A DNA stretch of 64,000 bases, from positions 30,201,817 to 30,265,816 of the forward strand of contig NC_049908.1 in the NCBI RefSeq assembly GCF_001411555.2, given 5' to 3'. Source of the DNA: Juglans regia. Taxonomy: Eukaryota; Streptophyta; Magnoliopsida; Fagales; Juglandaceae. Numbering within the stretch: the stretch's first letter is position 1; each line of letters starts with the position of its first letter. The notes under the pieces were generated by a model that was not told the DNA's origin, made no database searches, and worked only from the letters and a program-made list of their open reading frames with translations. Below are positions 59,067 to 64,000 of the stretch, piece after piece. The position numbers were made by a program, and so were the translations under genes.

Positions 59067-59967
59067 AGCAATTGCAAGCAAGATGTCCCATTTGTCCGCA
59101 TCTAAAACACTGAATCCCTGTCGGACGGCACTCGCCTTCATGAGACCTATTGCATTTATCACATATTGGAGCTCACCCTCCCATATGTACAGCAGCGAGC
59201 ATTTGAGGTTGGGTTCCAGTCCTTGTAGAAAACTTATGTGCTGACCCGGAACTATTTCCTTCCCCAAATGCTCTTCTCTTTTGGCCAGTCGGAGAGCCAA
59301 TATGATCAACAAACGCTTGTTTTACAATTGCAGCTACCTCAACTAGCTGAGGGAAGGTCGGGATTTGCAAACACGTGACCTGTCTACAGATCTCTCGCCG
59401 TAGACACTATTAAAAACGCTCGATTATCATTTCTTCAGTAGCAATTAAGTGCGTTGCAAACTTCCCAAGTTCCATAAATTTTCGGGTGCATTGCTATACC
59501 GTCATCTCCCATTGTACAAGATTGTTAAATTCTCGGGTTTTTTGTCACCACACAGTGTTCGAAAAGAAGCGATCATTGAACTCCTTTTTAAAATGCGACC
59601 AAGATATCGCTGCAAATGATCCCAATTCTATCTCAAGAAGCTCCCGCTTGGTCCCCCACCAAGCAGCTACGTCACCTTGCAGTAGGTAACTTGCGTATAA
59701 CACTTTCTGGGCTTCAGTACACCCACAGATCTCGAATGTCTTCTCGAGATCATTGATCCATCTTCCAGCACGTAGTGGATCCTCTTGACTAGAAAAAACG
59801 AGGGTTCTATGAGCTAAAAAGCGCTCATACGGACATCCAATCTGCTGCTCCCTCTATTGCGTATTGAAATTCTGTTGAAGAAATTTGGTTGTACGAGTTA
59901 AGGCCCTAGCCATGGCGAGATTCCCATAACTACGAGACAACTCGTCCTCAGGTTCAGGATGTGGCAT
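59067..59967 (-). pseudogene. Ty3 (gypsy) gag, truncated at the zinc knuckle
   Basis: On the minus strand an ATG at 59965-59967 opens MPHPEPEDELSRSYGNL. The gag core follows (ASYLLQGDVAAWW, FNDRFFSNTVW) and the frame ends in a CCHC zinc knuckle (CFRCGQMGHLACNC) at about 59100-59067. In-frame stops include 59854-59856 and others near 59400 and 59540. The rest of the polyprotein is missing at the junction with the Athila-like fragment. Confidence 0.8.
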
Positions 59968-60104
59968 TCTTGGTCATTCCATCTTTATGCTAAAATGCAT
60001 TTTTTAACCCCCGATATTTAATTTAAATAAACAATTTTAAAATACAAGAAAATTGTTCTAGTACTGCACCTAGGTATTTTTATGGTTTTACCCAGAGCTG
60101 AACT

Positions 60105-60116
60105 GCTCTGATACCA
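60105..60116 (-). other. Primer-binding site of the minus-strand Ty3 element
   Basis: The minus-strand sequence TGGTATCAGAGC starts two bases after the LTR end. Confidence 0.85.
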
Positions 60117-60118
60117 CT

Positions 60119-62290
60119 TGTGGTACTCTCGACCCCCATGTATTATTTTAGTAGAGCTCGTGACACCGGGATGATGAACACATGGATCACGCACCCTAAC
60201 AACAAGTGCACAGAGTGTGTACAATATGCAATAAGTGTACAATATAATAATTGAAGCGAAAAATGAAAAGGCACTCTTATTAAGTACCAAAAAGTTCAAA
60301 AACAATAAAATATCTTTTACAAGAGTTATACAATCATCCGACAGATAAATTAAAGAAAACAACATAACATAAGGGAAACAAATCCCATATCACTTAACAA
60401 CATATCAGCAAGTCATGCCTCTAGCGGAACCAGTCGTTCAGGCTCATAATCAGTCTCTGCATCAAAGTCTACGATTCCATAAGACGGAACCATATGGTAA
60501 AACACCACAATGAGATTATGACATCTCAACTAGTAATCAACCAAATAGACATCTAATTGAAAAACACATTAATACAACCAACACATCCACATACGGTCAA
60601 ACATGAAGGAACAAATCCACATTTTTTTTTTCCAAAAAGACACATTTAATCACTCACGCCAAAAATCCCATTTGGCCTAAACATATCCATTATTTTATTA
60701 TGCATGCACCACGGTCTCTCCTATGGACCATTCACACACCCTGGCTCTCATTGTCACACCATGGGTAATGTCCATGCAAATGATTTCATAATGAGCGATG
60801 CCCAGTTCCGCGCTTGGCGCATACATAGTCAAGCATCCTTTAACCCCGCCAGCAAGAGGCCATGTAATCGATACGAGAGCGTTACCATCTCGTCCGTTCT
60901 CATCGTCGTCCGGAAACAACTTAGGGGGCATCACACCAGTCTGTTACGCTCCTGGGTGACCAGAGGAGCTCCATCGAGATAATGCCCCATCTCGACTTGG
61001 GGTCGTGACATACACGCACCCACAATTTTATAATACAAACAGACAACATGACTTCATAGCACAATTATTTATAAAATGATAAATGTGCATGATAAAAAGA
61101 TATTGGATGACATAGTAAATAATATCAAAATAAATATGAATACACAGTTTCACAACCAACTACACTCGTAATCCCATCCTCCAATTCGGCCCAAGACCCA
61201 AAGTCAACTATATATTAATTCTAACACTTCAGCGGCTCAAGGCTCATCTCAAACCAACAGACTGCAAATAATGTCAATTATAATAATGCTATTCTAAACC
61301 TCATAGGTCGCATTGAAAACTCACTTACAACATAGTCAAGAAATTTCTAGAAGATCGCGCGTGTGGAGGTGTTGCCCAAGGTGGCGGCGCATGGCGGAGC
61401 TCACAGTGGAGCAGTGCCAAAAAGAGCTCCTAACTCTTGGGTTCGGCTATTTTATGGGTTGTGATAAATGGGTGGCTCTCAGGGTTGGTTGCTCAACCAC
61501 ATGAAAGTGACTACGTGCGGTGGTTCGTGGTGGTGCACGGCGGCGCACACGACAAAAGGCCTTAAAGGCTACAGAACAAAGATCAAAAGGAGATGAAAAT
61601 ATTAATTGGAAAATTATTTGAGGGAAACAATGGCCTATTTATAGGCCGAAATGGAGGTTCGGTTTGTAGATGAATATTGCGGCTCACATACAGTGGATGA
61701 GACGTGTGGTGGTGTATGTTGCGTGGTGTAGCGGCGGATTGATAGCAGTTAAGGGAAGCACTACTGATCGACATGGGGACAATATGGAAGCTCGAGATGG
61801 AGGTGGTTGTGGCTAGTGATGAGAAAAAGTTGAAAAATGTGGCCATGGTTGATTGGAGGAAGCAGCAGCGTCGACAACATGTGGAGGAGGAAGAACTCAG
61901 AAGAAAGAAGAAAAGAAGAAGAAAAAATGTGATGTGCTGCACATGAGGGAAAGAGATTGAACCCTAGGTTCCTCTTAAAACAACGCCATTTCCTTCAAGG
62001 GGCTAGGTTTTCCCTACTTCCGCATGGGCTGGGCCCCCCTATATCACATAGATTGGGCCCTTTATTACACACACAACCCAAATAACACACACAGCCTATT
62101 AGAAAAATAAAACACTAAAATTTCACTACACACAATCCCAACTTCAAAAGAATAGAAAGAATATAAAATAAAACAATAAAAATAATTTTATCAATATTGT
62201 TAACAAAATAAAGCTACCAATAATATAAATATAATCAAAATAAAAGATCAATAATAATAGGTAAATAATGCACAAATTAGGGATCTCACA
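60119..62290 (-). repeat. 5' LTR of the minus-strand Ty3 element (2,172 bp)
   Basis: Read on the minus strand it begins TGTGAGATCCC and ends ACCACA, and is followed by a primer site and gag. It is long and mixed in composition. Open frames within it are not genes. The matching 3' LTR is not in the window. Confidence 0.75.
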
Positions 62291-63600
62291 AGTTAGCTCC
62301 CAACATAGAGGAAGAAATGGCATAAACAAAAAATGGGGCTATGTGCCGGCTGAAGGATTGGAGGAATCACCTGCCGCCAAGGAAGACACAAAAGGATAGA
62401 AGGTTGTGTTGACTAAAGGAGTGGAAGAAATGCCAAATGCCTTCAAGCAAGGATTGGGCTCCCTAACATCAGCACAAAGGAAGGTATACCCTGTTTGCTC
62501 GGCGAAAGTAACTAGTGAGCCAACTGGAGAAGGTGGCATAGGATCCCCTCTAAGACCAACGAAGGGGTTACAAGTTGATCCTCTTGTTGCTCGGTGGAAC
62601 TGTGCATTTCCTCGCTGAGGGTAACACCAAGCAAAAAGAAAAAGATGGGCGAGGATAATACAACGTCCCCATTTAAGATAGAGGGAGTGGGGACTCACGA
62701 GCAAAAGATGCCATCAATTCCCTTGCAGTATCAGCAGTTTCCTCACCAAAGGCAGCAACTGGAGCAGATGAGCGGGAATTGACCAAAGCCTCATTTTCCA
62801 CGGCCATAGCCACAGTCTCATGGACAACGGGGCCTGCTTTTCCCCTCCAATTTCCATAATCTCGAACAAGCCCCCTTCCAAAGGAGATTCAAACTTTTCA
62901 AATAGGGCTTTTGGGAGAGAGCCGAGGACGTCCGGGATCTAATTGAAAAAAGGAAGCTTCTAATGCCGAGTCCAAGTCTTGGGACTCTCCCTTTTTCAAT
63001 GACCTCCGTGAGGTGGTCAAGGGGTGCTGATGAGAGAAGTGGTTGATATTTTCTATAGCCATTGCATGAAGGGGCAACAACCGACTAAGGGCATCTTGAG
63101 CCCCCATTTGGACGTGGCGAGTGTGTAATCAACCCAGTTAAAGAAATAGTAATATTGACAGTAAAAGAGAATCAAGAACAAAGAAAATGATGATAATAGC
63201 TACGCCTTGGGGTATTCGAGGTCCCCAATTCCTCCTAAATGAAATACAAACTGTTTCCAAGATAATTTTCCAGATCCCCTCCTCGGTGCCATTTCTGGCT
63301 TACATATGGATGTAGCCCATGACTAAAAGAACTAATGAAAATGCAACACGTGGAAAGTAAATAGAATGGACATAACAGATTGCAACAACTATTATTCTAA
63401 ACAGCAAGCTATAGACGACTTGTAGTTTAGCTTCCCTTCTTGGCCCTTCAAAATGGTGCAGTTGTTTAATTGGGAATCATAACAAATCCCCTGCCTTTAA
63501 AGAACCTTGTCCTCAAGGTTGCGATATTGATGCAACTCTATAATATTGAAGAGCACATGCAGATTGCTAGTGATGATTTTCTTGTCACAAACAAGGCGCA
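62291..63600. other. Unassigned, probably repeat-derived
   Basis: Open frames such as 62339-62704 (minus) have no recognised domain. The words AAAGAACCTTGTCCTCAAGG near 63498 resemble the leader of some plant LTR elements, so this may be another element's edge. Confidence 0.35.
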
Positions 63601-63637
63601 TAACCCAACTGTTAAATCTCCTTGCAATGCCTGAAAG

Positions 63638-63943
63638 TTAACCAAATAGTGACTGGAAGCTTATCCTGTTCTTGCTATTGGCTAAAACAACACATATAGC
63701 AACCTGAGACTTGAAGATAATTGCTGAACCGCCCTTTTTGGATCCCTTGGCAACAACCATCTTTGCAACACTAGATCCACATCCATTAAATGACCAACCA
63801 TGGCATGAACACTGCAAGTTGTCACCTTCATCAATCCACCCTTCTGCAAATACCTTGGTCTCAAGTGTCGAGAAAATAAAAGTGAACCTGGCACTCAACA
63901 TTTCTACCACCTCCTTTCCCTTTCCTCTATCAAATGGCCACAA
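63638..63943 (-). pseudogene. Rieske-type oxygenase fragment (pheophorbide a oxygenase/ACD1-like)
   Basis: The minus-strand frame reads EGWIDEGDNLQCSCHGWSFN, the second cluster-ligand half (C-x2-H) of a Rieske [2Fe-2S] domain as found in chloroplast PAO/TIC55/PTC52-type oxygenases. The matching first half (CPHR..) is replaced by unrelated residues just upstream, and downstream similarity (RDPKRAV) moves to another frame (63894-63682). It looks like a pseudogene piece; any upstream part would lie beyond 64000. Confidence 0.5.
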
Positions 63944-64000
63944 GATTTGTTTCTTTACCTTGTGGTACTTCCAGATTTTTAGCAGATTTATTCCTTCCCA

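Noticed and set aside
58891..59244. A 117-codon frame as a single gene
   Set aside because: Its first half is Athila-like reverse transcriptase and its second half is antisense gag of another element.
61583..61942. 119-codon minus-strand frame with a hydrophobic, Ser-rich start resembling a signal peptide
   Set aside because: It lies wholly inside the 2.2-kb LTR and follows a GAA/GAG-rich simple repeat.
62339..62704. 121-codon minus-strand frame as a gene
   Set aside because: No domain, and the surrounding sequence looks repeat-derived; left as unassigned.

Overview
This is plant nuclear DNA, from a eudicot. The genes carry GT-AG introns and the intergenic space is AT-rich and packed with transposable elements. 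The proteins are plant-specific: a MyTH4-FERM kinesin of the KCBP/ZWICHEL type, an ARID3/5/6-type nuclear protein and a chloroplast-targeted membrane protein. The abundant GGTCCGG-rich hAT repeats and TTTGG-ended Tourist-like MITEs would fit a woody Fagales genome such as the walnut family, but that is a guess. I see no prokaryotic features.

Layout. (1) 1-11390: an ARID gene on the minus strand, entering from the right and running off the left edge. Its intron between coding exons 2 and 3 is 7.25 kb because a Ty1/copia element (3577-9280) sits in it. A TRIM is nested in the copia integrase region and a Mutator-type MITE in its 5' LTR. (2) 11400-16700: repeats, a degraded tandem block and a decayed fragment resembling an endogenous pararetrovirus movement protein. 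(3) 16720-18120: a small three-exon plastid protein gene, minus strand. (4) 18130-25510: tandem repeats (unit about 147 bp), a broken FAR1/FRS-like gene, MITEs and hAT-type elements, and a 27-bp perfect hairpin. (5) 26372-39440: a complete KCBP gene, minus strand, with 23 coding exons giving 1,269 residues. Its introns carry LINE remnants, Tourist-like MITEs and tiny L1-like insertions. (6) 41047-46073: a 5-kb hAT element with a broken transposase, a 690-bp hAT-type element nested in it, and a deleted inverted relative at about 46532-47127. (7) 47.3-56.3 kb: mostly non-coding repeats, including two tandem arrays (period about 108 bp and 100-180 bp). (8) 56382-62290: an Athila-like Ty3 fragment (plus strand) abutting the 5' LTR and gag of a second Ty3 element (minus strand). 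(9) 62291-64000: unresolved sequence with a Rieske-domain fragment at the right end.

How it fits together: the three intact-looking genes (ARID, plastid protein, KCBP) all read leftward and are unrelated in function. Almost everything else is mobile-element debris. Exon structures were read by hand from reading frames and splice sites, so coordinates could be off by a few bases where repeats blur an edge. I found no convincing new biological system. The most notable observations are the layered insertions with readable target duplications, the set of nearly empty L1-like insertions, the Mutator-type MITE family and the KCBP upstream ORF.
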